Below are positions 15,806 through 23,838 of a DNA stretch of 28,005 bases, one piece after another. The stretch's first letter is position 1; each line of letters begins with the position of its first letter. The position numbers and the translations under genes were made by a program. The stretch comes from Alphaproteobacteria bacterium (lineage in GTDB: Bacteria > Pseudomonadota > Alphaproteobacteria > UBA6615). Location of the stretch: NCBI GenBank assembly GCA_013003285.1, contig JABDJY010000338.1, forward strand, positions 1 through 28,005, written 5' to 3'. Below the pieces are notes generated by a model, which saw nothing but the letters and a program-made list of their open reading frames with translations, was not told where the DNA came from and searched no databases.

Positions 15806-17149
15806 TTACCCGCGCCGGCCTTTCAGTTTCGCCTTGCGGATCAAACCTTCATATTGGTGTGCCAACAAATGGCTTTGTATTTGCGCCACCGTATCCATCG
15901 AGACGACGACAACGATCAGGAGGCTGGTGCCGCCGAAGAAGAACGGCAAGGAAAACCGAGAAATGAGAATTTCCGGCAACAGCGCCACGGCCACCAAATA
16001 GGTTGCCCCGACCACGGTCAGGCGCGACAGCACATAGTCGAAATAATCAGCCGTGTTCTTGCCGGGCCGAATGCCTGGAACGAAGCCGCCATTCTTCTTC
16101 AGATTGTCCGCGGTCTCGGCCGGGTTGAAGACAATCGCGGTATAGAAGAACGCGAAAAAGGCAATCAACAGCGCGAACACAATCAAGAAAGCGGGCTGGC
16201 CACGACCCAGATTAGCCGTGATAAAACCCAAGAACCCATCGCCGCCACCGCCGGAGAAGCCGGCAATCGAGGCCGGAGTCAGCAGGATTGAGGTGGCAAA
16301 AATAATTGGAATGACGCCGGACGTATTTAACTTCAAGGGAATATGAGACGCTTCGCCGCCAAACATCCGGTTACCGACCTGACGCTTGGGATATTGCACG
16401 ATGATGCGGCGCTGGGCCCGCTCGAAGTAGACGATGATCGCGATAACAGCGACCGCCATGAGCAAGAAAGCGACGATGACCAGAACCGGCAAGGCGCCAG
16501 TGCGCCCGAGCTCAAGCGTCGATGCCAAGGCAGTGGGCAGGTTGGCGACGATGCCGGAGAAGATGATCAACGAGATGCCGTTACCGACGCCGCGCGCGGT
16601 GATCTGCTCTCCCAGCCACATTAAGAACATGGTGCCACCAACGATGGTGATCACCGTGCTGGCGCGGAAGAAGAGCCCAGGATCGGCAACCGCGGCGCCT
16701 GCCGACGAGTTCAGCGATTCCAAACCGACCGACAGCCCATAAGCCTGGATAACCGCCAAAAACACCGTCAGGTAACGGGTGTACTGGTTAATTTTCTTGC
16801 GCCCGCTCTCGCCCTCTTTCTTCATGGCTTCGAAACGCGGCGAGATCGCCGTCATGAGCTGCATGATAATGGCGGCGGAAATATAGGGGATGACGTTGAG
16901 CGCAAATATGCTCATGCGCGACAGGGCGCCGCCGGCAAAAGCGTCGAAGACACCGAGGATGCCACCCGATTGCTGGGCGAAAATATCGCCGATAACCGTG
17001 GGATCGATGCCGGGAATGGGAATGAAGGTACCCAACCGGTAGACGATCAGCGCGCCTAAGGTAAACAGGAGCCGCTGTTTAAGCTCCTTAGCCTTGCCGA
17101 AAGCCCCAAGATTGAGGCCGGAGGCAAGTTGTTCGGCTGTCGTTGCCAT
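15806..17149 (-). CDS. secY: Preprotein translocase subunit SecY
   Basis: Central pore of the SecYEG translocon in the inner membrane, 447 residues with ten predicted membrane segments. The N-terminal GLNLGAFGKAKELKQRLLFT and the first segment LIVYRLGTFIPIPGIDP are typical. The plug region GGILGVFDAFAGGALSRMSIFALNV, the GNGISLIIFSGIVA block and the cytoplasmic loops YFERAQRRIIVQYPKRQVGN and NAAETADNLKK-type sequence (here NPAETADNLKKNGGFVPGIRPG) are all present and intact. The C-terminus is short and basic (LIRKAKLKGRRG). It follows rplO after 79 bases, the usual spc order. Confidence 0.98.
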   Translation of the reverse strand: MATTAEQLASGLNLGAFGKAKELKQRLLFTLGALIVYRLGTFIPIPGIDPTVIGDIFAQQSGGILGVFDAFAGGALSRMSIFALNVIPYISAAIIMQLMTAISPRFEAMKKEGESGRKKINQYTRYLTVFLAVIQAYGLSVGLESLNSSAGAAVADPGLFFRASTVITIVGGTMFLMWLGEQITARGVGNGISLIIFSGIVANLPTALASTLELGRTGALPVLVIVAFLLMAVAVIAIIVYFERAQRRIIVQYPKRQVGNRMFGGEASHIPLKLNTSGVIPIIFATSILLTPASIAGFSGGGGDGFLGFITANLGRGQPAFLIVFALLIAFFAFFYTAIVFNPAETADNLKKNGGFVPGIRPGKNTADYFDYVLSRLTVVGATYLVAVALLPEILISRFSLPFFFGGTSLLIVVVVSMDTVAQIQSHLLAHQYEGLIRKAKLKGRRG

Positions 17150-17228
17150 TAATTCATCCGATCCCGGTCGCCGCGTAGCCCCTTTGATCTGGGGAGCCGT
17201 CGCAATGCTTCAAGCCTTATCGCGCCTG

Positions 17229-17813
17229 TTATTCCGCGTCTTCCGTAGACGCGGCATCACCTTCATCGGCAGCTGCTTCCGGCGCGCTTGCTTCCGCGGC
17301 CGGTGCGGCTTTTTTGCCTTTATGCCTTCTTTTCTTGGACTCGACCGGCTCCGGCGCCGGACGAACCGTGATCGTGCCGCCGGCCTTTTCAACCGCCGCC
17401 GCCGCCGATTTCGTGGCGCCGGTGACGTTCAACTGAACTTTCGCGCTCAACTCGCCGCTGCCGATCAACCGCACGCCATCCAACTTGCGCCGGATAACAC
17501 CGGCCGCCGCCAAAACATCTTCGGTGATCTCGGCCTTGGCGTCGATCTTTCCGGCGTCGATGGCAATTTGTAGCCGGCCCAGGGTCAGTTCCTGATAGCG
17601 GCTGCGGTTTGGCTTGGTAAAACCGCGCTTCGGCAAACGCCGATACAGGGGCATCTGGCCCCCTTCGAAGCCCACCAGCGAGACACCGCTGCGCGACTTC
17701 TGGCCCTTCATGCCGCGACCGGCGGTCTTGCCAAGTCCCGAACCGATGCCACGACCAGCGCGTTTGCGCTTTTTGACGGCACCGTCGTTGTCAGATAACT
17801 CGTTCAAATTCAT
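17229..17813 (-). CDS. rplO: 50S ribosomal protein L15 with extended C-terminal tail
   Basis: Early-assembling large-subunit protein. The N-terminal glycine- and arginine-rich segment KKRKRAGRGIGSGLGKTAGR, then GFEGGQMPLYRRLPKRGF and the C-terminal globular part ending near RPAPEP at residue 156 are standard L15. The protein is 194 residues, some 35-40 longer than the usual 145-160. The extra part from about residue 159 begins with a basic patch (KKRRHKGKK) and ends in an alanine- and acid-rich run. It has no stop or frameshift and lies 40 bases after rpmD. Confidence 0.96.
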   Translation of the reverse strand: MNLNELSDNDGAVKKRKRAGRGIGSGLGKTAGRGMKGQKSRSGVSLVGFEGGQMPLYRRLPKRGFTKPNRSRYQELTLGRLQIAIDAGKIDAKAEITEDVLAAAGVIRRKLDGVRLIGSGELSAKVQLNVTGATKSAAAAVEKAGGTITVRPAPEPVESKKRRHKGKKAAPAAEASAPEAAADEGDAASTEDAE

Positions 17814-17853
17814 GACTTTTTCTTTCCGTCAGCCGGCTCCCCGAAGGGCGCTA

Positions 17854-18051
17854 TCAGCTAATTTCCTCAACACGGACCAGATGGCTGACCTTTGCCGCCA
17901 TGCCACGTACCGCCGGCGTGTCTTCCAACTCGCGAACCCGATGCATCTTGTTCAGGCCGAGACCGATCAGCGTCTGGCGCTGATCAGAGCGCCGGCCGAT
18001 GGGACTACCGGTCTGGGTGACGCGAATACGTCCTGCTTTCTTATCAGCCAT
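17854..18051 (-). CDS. rpmD: 50S ribosomal protein L30
   Basis: Small large-subunit protein of 65 residues, near the usual 60. It contains RIRVTQTGSPIGRRSDQRQT and LIGLGLNKMHRVRELEDTPA, the diagnostic L30 core. A longer open frame starts at 18099, but the ATG at 18051 gives the family N-terminus MADKKAGRIRV. That start overlaps the end of rpsE by eight bases (ATGGCTGA), so translation is probably coupled. It sits between rpsE and rplO as in other spc operons. Confidence 0.95.
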   Translation of the reverse strand: MADKKAGRIRVTQTGSPIGRRSDQRQTLIGLGLNKMHRVRELEDTPAVRGMAAKVSHLVRVEEIS

Positions 18052-18619
18052 TTGCCGCTTCCTGTGCGCCAGCGTCTTCCGACGCGCCGCGCTGTCCAAC
18101 GATCTGAGATACTTTAACGCCGCGCCGCGACGCCACCGCCCGTGGCGACGACGTTTTGGTCAGCGCATCGAAGGCCGCCTTGATCATGTTATGGGGGTTG
18201 GAGCTGCCGACCGATTTCGAGACAACGTCCTGAACGCCCAAGCATTCGAAAATAGCGCGCAACGGACCACCGGCGATTACCCCGGTACCGGCCGGCGCCG
18301 CGCGCAAGATGACCTTGCCGGCGCCGAAGCGTCCGCGCATATCGTGATGCAGCGTGCGGCCTTCGCGCAACGGGATGCGAACCATGGTCTGCTTGGCCTG
18401 CTCGGTCGCCTTGCGGATCGCCTCCGGCACTTCACGTGCCTTACCCGATCCATGACCGACCCGGCCGTTACCATCGCCAACAACGACGATGGCGGCAAAA
18501 CCGAAGCGCCGGCCGCCTTTTACAACTTTCGCCACACGGTTGATGCTGACCAGCCGCTCGAGCAGTTCGCTTTCTTCGCGAGAGTCGCGCCGTCCGCGCC
18601 TTTGCGGTGCCTGTGCCAT
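18044..18619 (-). CDS. rpsE: 30S ribosomal protein S5
   Basis: Small-subunit protein at the mRNA entry site, involved in decoding accuracy. The 191-residue sequence has ELLERLVSINRVAKVVKGGR and RFGFAAIVVVGDGNGRVGHG (double-stranded RNA-binding domain), then REGRTLHHDMRGRFGAGKVI and the C-terminal domain with GGPLRAIFECLGVQDVVSKS. The N-terminus before residue 15 is basic and the last 15 residues are Ala/Glu-rich and variable. AAGGA precedes the ATG. The stop overlaps rpmD by eight bases. Confidence 0.97.
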   Translation of the reverse strand: MAQAPQRRGRRDSREESELLERLVSINRVAKVVKGGRRFGFAAIVVVGDGNGRVGHGSGKAREVPEAIRKATEQAKQTMVRIPLREGRTLHHDMRGRFGAGKVILRAAPAGTGVIAGGPLRAIFECLGVQDVVSKSVGSSNPHNMIKAAFDALTKTSSPRAVASRRGVKVSQIVGQRGASEDAGAQEAANG

Positions 18620-18630
18620 ATCCAGATTCC

Positions 18631-18990
18631 TTAAAAGTTCAGGCCGCCCTCGCGGGCCGCCTCGGCAAGGGCCTTAACGCGCCCGTGAAAAATGTAACTG
18701 CCGCGATCGAAGACCACGTCGGTGACCCCGGCTGCCTTGGCGCGTTCGGCGACAAGTTTGCCGACTTCGACCGCCGCTTCGATGTTGCAGCCCTTGGCGC
18801 CCTTGAAAGCCTGGTCTTTGGACGAGGCCTGCGCAACGGTGCGCCCCGCCACGTCGTCGATGACTTGTACGTAGATATGCCGGTCCGACCGAAACACGGA
18901 CAAACGCGGACGCAGCTTCGATACCTTGCGTAGCTTGGCGCGTGTGCGGGTTCGCCGGCGCTGTGCCAATTGGGACGAACTGATGGTCAT
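18631..18990 (-). CDS. rplR: 50S ribosomal protein L18
   Basis: 5S rRNA-binding protein of the central protuberance, 119 residues, normal for the family. The basic N-terminus (RRRTRTRAKLRKVSKLRPRL) is followed by SVFRSDRHIYVQVIDDVAGR and the C-terminal VVFDRGSYIFHGRVKALAEA with AREGGLNF, both diagnostic. Its ATG overlaps the rplF stop by four bases (ATGA), so the two are likely coupled. rpsE begins 11 bases after it. Confidence 0.97.
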   Translation of the reverse strand: MTISSSQLAQRRRTRTRAKLRKVSKLRPRLSVFRSDRHIYVQVIDDVAGRTVAQASSKDQAFKGAKGCNIEAAVEVGKLVAERAKAAGVTDVVFDRGSYIFHGRVKALAEAAREGGLNF

Positions 18991-19520
18991 TTCTTCTTGC
19001 CTTCCTTACGCAAAATCTGCTCGCCGCGATAACGAATGCCCTTGCCCTTATAGGGTTCGGGTTTCCGGAACGCGCGAATTTCCGCCGCAACCTGGCCAAC
19101 CACTTGCTTATCTGACCCAGAAATTTCGATCGTCGTCTGGGTCTCGCACTTGATCTCGATACCTTCGGGAATCGGATAATTGATGTCGTGGCTGTAACCG
19201 AGCTGCAGGTTCAAATTCTTACCCTGAACCGCGGCACGGTAACCAACGCCCGTAATGTCGAGAGTCTTGGAAAAGCCTTCCGAGACACCGGTTACCAGGT
19301 TGGTCAGGATCGCCTGGGAGGTTCCCCACATGGCGCGACCACGCTTGGTCTCTTCGCGCGGCTTCACCCAAATCAGGTTTTCCTCGCGGCTAACCTCCAC
19401 CTCACGCGGCAGGGTCACCGAAAGCTCGCCCAGCTTACCTTTGGCGCGAACCAGTTGGTCCACAATTTCGATATCAATCCCATCTGGGACTGCAACCGGG
19501 TTTTTGCCAACACGCGACAT
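18987..19520 (-). CDS. rplF: 50S ribosomal protein L6
   Basis: Large-subunit protein near the sarcin-ricin loop and factor-binding site, 177 residues as usual. It begins MSRVGKNPVAVPDGIDIEIV, has the duplicated L6 fold, with VEVSREENLIWVKPREETKR in the first half and GVGYRAAVQGKNLNLQLGYS in the second, and ends with the signature EPYKGKGIRYRGEQILRKEG. GGAG lies about ten bases before the ATG. It overlaps rplR by four bases and follows rpsH by 27. Confidence 0.98.
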   Translation of the reverse strand: MSRVGKNPVAVPDGIDIEIVDQLVRAKGKLGELSVTLPREVEVSREENLIWVKPREETKRGRAMWGTSQAILTNLVTGVSEGFSKTLDITGVGYRAAVQGKNLNLQLGYSHDINYPIPEGIEIKCETQTTIEISGSDKQVVGQVAAEIRAFRKPEPYKGKGIRYRGEQILRKEGKKK

Positions 19521-19547
19521 CGTTCTAAACTCCGTATTCGGCCAGCG

Positions 19548-19946
19548 TTAAAAGACGCGGCACAAAATCTCTCCGCCGACATTCTGCGTCCGCGCATCAT
19601 GATCGGCGAGCACACCCTTCGGCGTCGACAGAATGGCAACCCCCAAACCGTCATAAATCTTGCCGAGATCGTTAATCTTCGAATAGACCCGCTGACCGGG
19701 GCGCGACACACGCTGAATCTCACGGATAACCGGCTCGCCCTCATAATATTTCAGCTCGATGGTCAGCTCCGAAATACCATTGCGTAGCTCAGCACTACTG
19801 TAGCCGCGGATATAGCCCTCGCTTTGCAGAACGTTGAGGACGTTCGCACGAAGCTTCGAGGCCGGTGAAATGACAGACGACATGCCCGCACGCTGTCCGT
19901 TACGGATGCGTGTCAGCATATCTCCAAGGGGATCGCTCATTGACAT
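19548..19946 (-). CDS. rpsH: 30S ribosomal protein S8
   Basis: Primary 16S rRNA-binding protein of the central domain; in E. coli it also represses the spc operon by binding its mRNA. The frame is open back to 20012, but AAGGGAG about eight bases before the ATG at 19946 and the family N-terminus DPLGDMLTRIRNGQRAG fix that start, giving 132 residues. A second ATG two codons later (19940) is less well spaced. C-terminal SRPGQRVYSKINDLGKIYDG and GLGVAILSTPKGVLADHDAR are diagnostic. It lies 13 bases after rpsN. Confidence 0.96.
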   Translation of the reverse strand: MSMSDPLGDMLTRIRNGQRAGMSSVISPASKLRANVLNVLQSEGYIRGYSSAELRNGISELTIELKYYEGEPVIREIQRVSRPGQRVYSKINDLGKIYDGLGVAILSTPKGVLADHDARTQNVGGEILCRVF

Positions 19947-19959
19947 TGCGGTATCTCCC

Positions 19960-20265
19960 TTACCAACTCGATTTAACCATGCCGGGAATACGTCCCGACG
20001 ATGCAAGATCACGTACGGCGATACGCGACATCCGGAACTTCCGGTAAACCCCGCGCGGCCGCCCGGTCAATTCGCAGCGGTTGCGAATACGAACCTTTGA
20101 TGAATTACGCGGCAGCTTGGCCAGCTTCATGCGGGCCGCAAAACGATCTTCAGGACTACGCGACTGATCGGCCGCGACTGCCTTCAACTCGTTACGCTTA
20201 GCTTCAAAACGGAGGGTCAATGCCTTCCGCTTCTTGTTACGCTCTATTGAACTTTTCTTCGCCAT
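19960..20265 (-). CDS. rpsN: 30S ribosomal protein S14 (zinc-independent form)
   Basis: Small-subunit head protein of 101 residues, the long form without the two CxxC zinc-binding pairs found in short S14. It begins MAKKSSIERNKKRKALTLRF and contains DRFAARMKLAKLPRNSSKVR, RNRCELTGRPRGVYRKFRMS and the C-terminal GRIPGMVKSSW, all family signatures. It lies between rplE (23 bases upstream) and rpsH (13 bases downstream), the normal spc position. Confidence 0.97.
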   Translation of the reverse strand: MAKKSSIERNKKRKALTLRFEAKRNELKAVAADQSRSPEDRFAARMKLAKLPRNSSKVRIRNRCELTGRPRGVYRKFRMSRIAVRDLASSGRIPGMVKSSW

Positions 20266-20288
20266 TCGCTGTTGCCTCTTGTCGGCGC

Positions 20289-20831
20289 TTAAGTGTTGAT
20301 CGGCAATTCGAAGCCGCGCAGTAACTCACGCGCTTCGTCATCGGTGTTCGCAGTTGTGCAAATCACCACGTCCATGCCTCTGATTTCGTCAATATCGTCA
20401 TAGTTGATCTCCGGAAACACGATCTGCTCGCGAAGACCCAACGCGTAATTGCCGCGCCCGTCGAAACTTCTCGGGCTCAACCCGCGGAAATCTCGCACCC
20501 GGGGAAGCGCGATCGTAATCAGACGATCGAGAAACTCGTACATCCGCTCGCCCCGCAGCGTGACCTTGCAGCCAATCGGCATGCCTTCGCGCAGCTTAAA
20601 GTTGGCGACCGACTGACGCGCCCGGTTGAGCACCGGCTTCTGGCCGGAAATCAGGGTCATCTCATTCAGGGCGGAATCGATCTTCTTCGAATCCTGTGCG
20701 GCCTCACCGATACCCATATTGAGCACAATTTTATCTAGCCGCGGCACCTGGTGATCGTTGCTGTAGCCGAGCTCTTCTTTCAGCTTCGGCTTCAGGACCG
20801 TGTCGTAATGTTCGTTCAAACGTGTTGCCAT
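20289..20831 (-). CDS. rplE: 50S ribosomal protein L5
   Basis: 5S rRNA-binding protein of the central protuberance, 180 residues, standard length. Diagnostic segments are VPRLDKIVLNMGIGEAAQDS, LISGQKPVLNRARQSVANFK and LREGMPIGCKVTLRGERMYE in the first half, and DFRGLSPRSFDGRGNYALGL with REQIVFPEINYD in the second. It starts six bases after the rplX stop and lies in the usual rplX-rplE-rpsN order. No anomalies were seen. Confidence 0.98.
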   Translation of the reverse strand: MATRLNEHYDTVLKPKLKEELGYSNDHQVPRLDKIVLNMGIGEAAQDSKKIDSALNEMTLISGQKPVLNRARQSVANFKLREGMPIGCKVTLRGERMYEFLDRLITIALPRVRDFRGLSPRSFDGRGNYALGLREQIVFPEINYDDIDEIRGMDVVICTTANTDDEARELLRGFELPINT

Positions 20832-20837
20832 CTCTAC

Positions 20838-21179
20838 CTACCGGTCAACGACTTCGCCAGACCGCATGGCCACGCGCACTTTGCGTCCATCGTCGAGCGT
20901 TTTGAAGCCAATCCGTGTCGGCTTGTCTGTTTTCGGATCCACGACAGCAACATTCGAAGCATGGAGCATGGCTTCGATTTCGTTGATGCCGCCGGGGGAC
21001 GTCTGGGTCGGGCGCTGATGGCGTTTCATCATATTAACGCCTTGAACCAAGACCCGATTGCGCTCGCGGTCGACCCGCAACACTTCACCCGTTTTACCTT
21101 TATCACGCCCGCTAATGACGACGACATTGTCGCCGCGGCGGACCTTCATCTTGATCTTCTTCGCTTTATCGGCGGACAT
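20838..21179 (-). CDS. rplX: 50S ribosomal protein L24
   Basis: Assembly-initiating large-subunit protein, 113 residues. The KOW motif is visible near the N-terminus (KMKVRRGDNVVVISGRDKGK TG), followed by VLVQGVNMMKRHQRPTQTSP GGI and a C-terminal zone with PTRIGFKTLDDGRKVRVAMR. The ATG begins immediately after the rplN TAG with no gap, so translation is probably coupled. The C-terminal residues after about 100 extend a little beyond the common 102-105-residue form. Confidence 0.97.
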   Translation of the reverse strand: MSADKAKKIKMKVRRGDNVVVISGRDKGKTGEVLRVDRERNRVLVQGVNMMKRHQRPTQTSPGGINEIEAMLHASNVAVVDPKTDKPTRIGFKTLDDGRKVRVAMRSGEVVDR

Positions 21180-21548
21180 CTACAAAACCTCCGGCGCGAG
21201 CGAGACGATTTTCATGTAACGCTTCGCGCGCAACTCGCGCGTGACCGGGCCAAAAATACGGGTCCCAATCGGCTCGCCTTGCTGATCCAGCAACACAGCC
21301 GCGTTACGATCAAATCGGATCGTGCTGCCATCTTCACGGTGAATATCACTCTTCGTGCGCACAATAAGCGCCCGATGGATCTCACCCTTTTTCACACGGC
21401 CCCGCGGAATCGCCTCCTTTACAGAGACAACAATCACGTCGCCAACACCTGCCGTCATGTGCTTGGAACCGCCAAGCACCTTGATGCATTGCACCCGACG
21501 AGCGCCGCTATTGTCGGCAACCGAGAGGTTGGTTTGCATCTGAATCAT
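21180..21548 (-). CDS. rplN: 50S ribosomal protein L14
   Basis: Large-subunit interface protein that contacts 16S rRNA and is the docking site for the silencing factor RsfS. At 122 residues it is the exact usual length. MIQMQTNLSVADNSGARRVQ, CIKVLGGSKHMTAGVGDVIV and SVKEAIPRGRVKKGEIHRAL are diagnostic, as is the C-terminal TRIFGPVTRELRAKRYMKIV. It lies 27 bases after rpsQ and abuts rplX directly. Confidence 0.98.
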   Translation of the reverse strand: MIQMQTNLSVADNSGARRVQCIKVLGGSKHMTAGVGDVIVVSVKEAIPRGRVKKGEIHRALIVRTKSDIHREDGSTIRFDRNAAVLLDQQGEPIGTRIFGPVTRELRAKRYMKIVSLAPEVL

Positions 21549-21575
21549 CGACTTTAGTCCTCTTAAGTCCGCCGG

Positions 21576-21815
21576 CTAGGCGACAACTTTTTCAATAACT
21601 TCAAAACGCTTGCGCCGGGAAATTGGCCGGCATTCGCGTATCCGCACCATGTCTCCAACCGAATAACTGTCGGATTCGTCATGCGCGGCGTATCTTTTCG
21701 ACTGTGTGATGATTTTCTTATAAAGAGGGTGCATCACACGGCGATCTATCCGGACGACTACAGTCTTTTCCATCTTATCGCTAACCACTTCACCGGTAAG
21801 AACACGTCGCGGCAT
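21576..21815 (-). CDS. rpsQ: 30S ribosomal protein S17
   Basis: 16S rRNA-binding protein with an OB fold, 79 residues, the normal size. MPRRVLTGEVVSDKMEKTVV, VRIDRRVMHPLYKKIITQSK and the C-terminal GDMVRIRECRPISRRKRFEV identify it. The start follows the rpmC stop by 20 bases. It is in the conserved rplP-rpmC-rpsQ-rplN order. Confidence 0.97.
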   Translation of the reverse strand: MPRRVLTGEVVSDKMEKTVVVRIDRRVMHPLYKKIITQSKRYAAHDESDSYSVGDMVRIRECRPISRRKRFEVIEKVVA

Positions 21816-21835
21816 TTCTTCTCAACTCCCGTCGA

Positions 21836-22030
21836 TTACTTAGCGCTGGCACGTTCGCCGAGAACAGTCTTCACCCGGGCCAAATCACGCCGTACTTGGC
21901 GTTGCCGGGCTGTGTTCTCGAGCTGTCCGCTCGCTTTTTGAAAACGCAAGTTGAAGGCTTCTTTCTTCAAGTCGCGTATTTGATCCTGCAATTCGTCGTC
22001 GCTCTTTGCGCGAAATTCACCAACTTTCAC
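21836..22030 (-). CDS. rpmC: 50S ribosomal protein L29
   Basis: Small two-helix protein beside the peptide exit tunnel, where trigger factor and SRP dock with L23. The open frame continues upstream to 22132, inside rplP, but the GTG at 22030 gives (M)KVGEFRAKSDDELQDQIRD and a normal 64 residues. AGGTGG lies about five bases before it, seven bases after the rplP stop. LKKEAFNLRFQKASGQLENT and RQRQVRRDLARVKTVLGER are the L29 signature. Confidence in the non-ATG start is good because no ATG fits the family. Confidence 0.95.
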   Translation of the reverse strand: MKVGEFRAKSDDELQDQIRDLKKEAFNLRFQKASGQLENTARQRQVRRDLARVKTVLGERASAK

Positions 22031-22037
22031 AATCCAC

Positions 22038-22451
22038 CTACCCTGCCAACCGGTTAACGATGCGCGTCTGCACCGGCAATTTGGCCGAGGCCAAGCGGAA
22101 CGCCTCTTCGGCAACTTCTTGCGACACGCCATCGAGTTCGAACATCACCCGGCCCGGTTTAATCCGCACCATCCAATATTCAGGCGTACCCTTACCCTTA
22201 CCCATGCGCACCTCGGCCGGCTTGGTACTGACCGGAACATCGGGGAAGACGCGGATCCACACGCGACCGGCACGCTTCATGTGACGGGTCATCGCGCGGC
22301 GCGCCGCCTCAATTTGACGCGCCGTAACACGACCTGGCGTTACCGCCTTAAGGCCGTAGGAGCCAAAGTTGAGGCTGTTGCCAGAGTACGCCAGCCCATG
22401 CAGGCGACCCTTATGTTGTTTACGAAACTTTGTTCGTTTTGGACTGAGCAT
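22038..22451 (-). CDS. rplP: 50S ribosomal protein L16
   Basis: Late-assembling protein near the A site of the peptidyl transferase centre, 137 residues as usual. MLSPKRTKFRKQHKGRLHGL, the GSYGLKAVTPGRVTARQIEA ARRA segment, RAGRVWIRVFPDVPVSTKPA and EVRMGKGKGTPEYWMVRIKP are diagnostic. It follows rpsC by 22 bases and is followed by the GTG-started rpmC after seven bases. Confidence 0.98.
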   Translation of the reverse strand: MLSPKRTKFRKQHKGRLHGLAYSGNSLNFGSYGLKAVTPGRVTARQIEAARRAMTRHMKRAGRVWIRVFPDVPVSTKPAEVRMGKGKGTPEYWMVRIKPGRVMFELDGVSQEVAEEAFRLASAKLPVQTRIVNRLAG

Positions 22452-22473
22452 TGTTCGCTTACCTATTCACAGC

Positions 22474-23166
22474 TTAACGCTGTGGGCCGCCGCCAGATTG
22501 TTGCTGTTCAATCCGACGGTCTTGCGCCATCGGATCATGTTCCATGATTTCGCCACGATAGACCCAAACTTTAACGCCACATGCGCCGTAGGTGGTCTGC
22601 GCCGTTGCCGTGCCGTACTGCACATCCGCACGAAGCGTGTGAAGCGGGACACTGCCTTCAAGATATTGCTCGGTACGAGCGATTTCGGCGCCGCCAAGAC
22701 GGCCGCCGCACATGATGCGCACACCGTCAGCGCCCAACCGCATGGCGTTCTGCACCGAGCGTTTCATGGCGCGTCTAAATCCGACCCGGCGCTCGAGCTG
22801 CTGCGCGATGTTTTCCGCCACCAAAACCGCATCGATTTCAGGCTTACGTACTTCGACAATGTTCAGGCTGACTTCCGAACCCGTGCGCAAGGCCAGATCG
22901 GAGCGCAGCTTTTCGATGTCCGCCCCCTTCTTACCGATGACAACGCCGGGACGTGCCGTGTGAATGGTGATCCGCGCCTTTTTCGCCGGGCGTTCGATGA
23001 TGACTCGGCTGACACCGGCACCCACCAGACGCTTATCGAGAAATTTGCGCAGTTCCAAATCTTCCAGCAACAAGGTGCCATACGCGGCGCCGTCGGCGAA
23101 CCAGCGGGAATCCCAGGTCCGGTTGATACCGAGCCGGAGCCCAATGGGATTTACTTTTTGGCCCAT
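22474..23166 (-). CDS. rpsC: 30S ribosomal protein S3
   Basis: Small-subunit protein at the mRNA entry channel, with helicase-related function together with S4 and S5. The 230-residue sequence begins MGQKVNPIGLRLGINRTWDS. A KH type 2 domain has its GxxG loop at GKKG (residues 78-81). The C-terminal domain includes MRLGADGVRIMCGGRLGGAE and ARTEQYLEGSVPLHTLRADV. The last residues are rich in Gln and Gly. The start codon shares one base with the rplV stop (TAATG), indicating coupled translation. Confidence 0.98.
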   Translation of the reverse strand: MGQKVNPIGLRLGINRTWDSRWFADGAAYGTLLLEDLELRKFLDKRLVGAGVSRVIIERPAKKARITIHTARPGVVIGKKGADIEKLRSDLALRTGSEVSLNIVEVRKPEIDAVLVAENIAQQLERRVGFRRAMKRSVQNAMRLGADGVRIMCGGRLGGAEIARTEQYLEGSVPLHTLRADVQYGTATAQTTYGACGVKVWVYRGEIMEHDPMAQDRRIEQQQSGGGPQR

Positions 23167-23546
23167 TACGATGCCTCCTCTTGCTCGCGCACAACCAGGG
23201 TAATGCTGCTAAACGGCTTCAGTATTCGAGCCATCCGGCCGCGCGCCCGGGGACGCCAACGTTTCATGACAATGCCTTTACCCACTGTCGCTTCAGCGAC
23301 AATCAACCGGTCAACGTCAAGTTGATGGTTGTTCTCGGCATTGGCGATGGCGCTTTCCAGCCCCACCTTTACTTCCTTGGTAATGCGCCGACGTGAAAAT
23401 TCCAGATCGTTCAAGGCGGTCTGTACGTTCTTTCCGCGGATCGATTGCGCCACCAGATTGAGCTTCTGCGGGCTGACCCGAAGCGAACTTACGACAGCGC
23501 GTGCCTCGTTATCCGCCAGACGCCGGGGCGATGATTTCTTACCCAT
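23166..23546 (-). CDS. rplV: 50S ribosomal protein L22
   Basis: Protein lining the peptide exit tunnel with an extended loop, 126 residues. The core reads ARAVVSSLRVSPQKLNLVAQ SIRGK, then ALNDLEFSRRRITKEVKVGL and ESAIANAENNHQLDVDRLIV; the tunnel loop is KRWRPRARGRMARILKPFSS. These are all L22 signatures. The N-terminus has about ten extra residues beyond the shortest family members (MGKKSSPRRLADNE). It starts two bases after the rpsS stop and overlaps rpsC by one base. Confidence 0.97.
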   Translation of the reverse strand: MGKKSSPRRLADNEARAVVSSLRVSPQKLNLVAQSIRGKNVQTALNDLEFSRRRITKEVKVGLESAIANAENNHQLDVDRLIVAEATVGKGIVMKRWRPRARGRMARILKPFSSITLVVREQEEAS

Positions 23547-23548
23547 GA

Positions 23549-23827
23549 CTAAGCCCGCCTCGCCTTACGATCGGCGGTATGGCCATAATAGGTGCGCGTC
23601 GGTGAGAACTCGCCGAATTTATGGCCGACCATATTTTCAGTTACCAGAACGGGGATGAATTTATGCCCGTTATGAACCCCGAAAGTCAGACCGACAAATT
23701 GCGGTAAAATTGTCGACCGCCGCGACCATGTCTTGATCACGTCGTTGCGCCCGGACCCCCGAACAGTCTCTGCCTTTTTCAGCAGATAGCTGTCGATAAA
23801 CGGTCCTTTCCAAATGGAACGTGCCAC
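23549..23827 (-). CDS. rpsS: 30S ribosomal protein S19
   Basis: Small-subunit head protein that pairs with S13, 92 residues, the usual length. The sequence (M)ARSIWKGPFIDSYLLKKAET, then KTWSRRSTILPQFVGLTFGV and HNGHKFIPVLVTENMVGHKF GEF identify it. The start codon is GTG (23825-23827), preceded by a good AGAGGAG. It follows rplB by 11 bases, in the conserved rplB-rpsS-rplV order. Confidence 0.97.
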   Translation of the reverse strand: MARSIWKGPFIDSYLLKKAETVRGSGRNDVIKTWSRRSTILPQFVGLTFGVHNGHKFIPVLVTENMVGHKFGEFSPTRTYYGHTADRKARRA

Positions 23828-23838
23828 CTCGGTCTCCT

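Noticed and set aside
17150..17228. Possible hairpin in the rplO-secY gap (CCCC and GGGG on the minus strand)
   Set aside because: Only four strong base pairs with an eight-base loop and no T-run; too weak to call a terminator.
18052..18099. Upstream start for rpmD inside rpsE
   Set aside because: The ATG at 18051 gives the normal L30 N-terminus; the extra 16 residues are an out-of-frame reading of rpsE.
22369..23325. A 318-codon plus-strand frame across rpsC and the ends of rplP and rplV
   Set aside because: It crosses three conserved ribosomal genes in antisense and shows no family features.
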